DNA of 64,000 nt from Pseudomonadales bacterium (lineage in GTDB: Bacteria; Pseudomonadota; Gammaproteobacteria; Pseudomonadales; Azotimanducaceae), in NCBI GenBank assembly GCA_028285415.1, contig JANQPF010000014.1:124001-188000 (forward strand), written 5' to 3'. The notes under the pieces are model-generated. The model was given only the letters and a program-made list of their open reading frames with translations. It had not been told where the DNA came from and ran no database searches. Positions within the stretch are counted from its first letter, which is position 1; the number at the start of each line of letters is the position of its first letter. Shown piece by piece: positions 63,360 through 64,000 of this stretch. Made by a program: the position numbers and the translations under genes.

Positions 63360-64000
63360 CGTGTCTCCTGCCCGAGTCCCCACCGAATGGCGCCGGCAAT
63401 GAACCGCTTGAACGCGGGTTCCGCGTAGCTTTCGACGGTGTGTCCCAATGCACTGTAGAGCACTCGACCTTCGCCGACCTCGTGCCACCACACCATCGGA
63501 TGATCAGCACCCATAGGGCTGGTTTCCGGATCGTAGGTCGTCTCGTCTATGCTGACAAGCACGTTCACACGAGAGCGTGGGCTCTCCTCGAAGTTGTACC
63601 ATTCATCCGCACGCTGCCACGTTGCATCGAGGTGCTGCGTTGCCGGATGGCTGCGGTCTTCAACCACGAGGCGCGCCGGCTGTATGTGCTGACGCATGGG
63701 GTGATCCACAAACTGCGCTCTGAGTACTTCGTCCAGGTACCACGCCCAGTCATACCCGCCGGCATCACCGCCTGCGGCATTCAGCGCAACAACCGTACCG
63801 CCACCTTCGACATAAGACTTGAACGCAGCACGCTGCGCTTCGGTCCAGACGGTCCCGCTTTTGTGATTGAGAACGACGAGTGCAAACCGCGCCAGGTTCT
63901 CATCGGTAAATATGGCGCCGTTTTCCGTGTGATAGAACTGCCAACCCTGCTCCCGGCCAAGCTCGTCCAGCAGGGCCGTGCTCGCAGGGATTGCCTGGAG
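63356..64000 (-). CDS. ThuA-like domain protein (5' end cut off)
   Basis: This is the C-terminal part (215 codons visible) of a ThuA/trehalose-utilisation-like protein of glutamine amidotransferase-like fold. Visible blocks are FALVVLNHKSG, AFKSYVEGGGTVVALNAAGG, WAWYLDEVLRAQFVDHP, DEWYNFEESPRS and a final GEGRVLYSALGHTVESY. The ThuA family is poorly understood and often occurs with sugar or catabolic genes. It is the upstream gene of the VOC gene and overlaps it by 4 bp. The start lies beyond the window. Confidence 0.85.
   Translation of the reverse strand, partial: LQAIPASTALLDELGREQGWQFYHTENGAIFTDENLARFALVVLNHKSGTVWTEAQRAAFKSYVEGGGTVVALNAAGGDAGGYDWAWYLDEVLRAQFVDHPMRQHIQPARLVVEDRSHPATQHLDATWQRADEWYNFEESPRSRVNVLVSIDETTYDPETSPMGADHPMVWWHEVGEGRVLYSALGHTVESYAEPAFKRFIAGAIRWGLGQETR

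Overview
The window is a gene-dense, roughly 60% G+C chromosomal segment of an aerobic gammaproteobacterium. The clues are class 2 PyrD, a LexA with E. coli-like catalytic positions behind paired CTG-N10-CAG boxes, CsiV next to mfd, PepN, TatD, DUF2835, DUF2797 and the MoxR/Bat operon. From memory, the neighbourhoods mfd-csiV-MTI phosphorylase, lexA-topA and stress protein-slt recall Pseudomonas, but many genes between them are absent, so a non-Pseudomonas member of that broad lineage (perhaps marine, oligotrophic) is the safest reading. I see no insertion sequence, prophage, CRISPR array or rRNA.

Layout. 0-3.3 kb: a hydroxylation block with a Rieske oxygenase (cut by the window edge), a tautomerase-like protein, and a CYP153-like P450 with its [2Fe-2S] ferredoxin. 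3.3-6.8 kb: phhB, tRNA-Ala(GGC), gltX and a long-form GAPDH. 6.9-11.5 kb: a three-gene 2-oxoacid oxidoreductase operon (FAD/Fe-S oxidoreductase, KorA, KorB) joined by ATGA overlaps. 11.7-22.2 kb: a membrane-anchored retropepsin-like protein, mfd-csiV, a convergent MscS / degenerate phosphoribosyltransferase / MTI phosphorylase operon, and a LolA-like plus SPOR/beta-barrel pair. 22.2-34 kb: lexA, topA, uspA-like, slt, tatD, a coupled C39-like peptidase / membrane peptide / GNAT / ddl run, and a large Met/Gly-rich unknown protein. 34-37 kb: amt, pyrD, DUF2835. 37-43.8 kb: a six-gene MoxR/DUF58/DUF4381/BatA/BatBC/BatD operon. 43.8-52.8 kb: pepN, DUF2797, xdhC-mocA, HDOD, nadK, cysE, a small zinc-ribbon protein and a DsbA-family protein. 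53-64 kb: unknown and small proteins, a PfkB kinase, a D-cysteine desulfhydrase-like enzyme, hpaH-Nudix, an orphan molybdopterin oxidoreductase, and an acyl-CoA dehydrogenase / phosphotransferase / VOC / ThuA group that runs off the end.

How it works together. Most of the window is housekeeping: tRNA charging, central carbon, DNA repair and topology, wall recycling, NADP and cysteine synthesis. It is interspersed with catabolic modules for hydrocarbons, aromatic side chains or acyl-CoAs. Several enzymes lack their usual redox partners or apo-enzymes locally (P450/ferredoxin without reductase, Rieske oxygenase without reductase, XdhC/MocA without a xanthine-oxidase-type enzyme, Mo enzyme without Fe-S or membrane subunits). 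The strongest candidates for under-described biology are the NADP-coupled Kor operon, the degenerate phosphoribosyltransferase beside MTI phosphorylase, the C39/GNAT/Ddl run and the Met/Gly-rich protein. All functions are read from sequence motifs and family memory; no database search was run.
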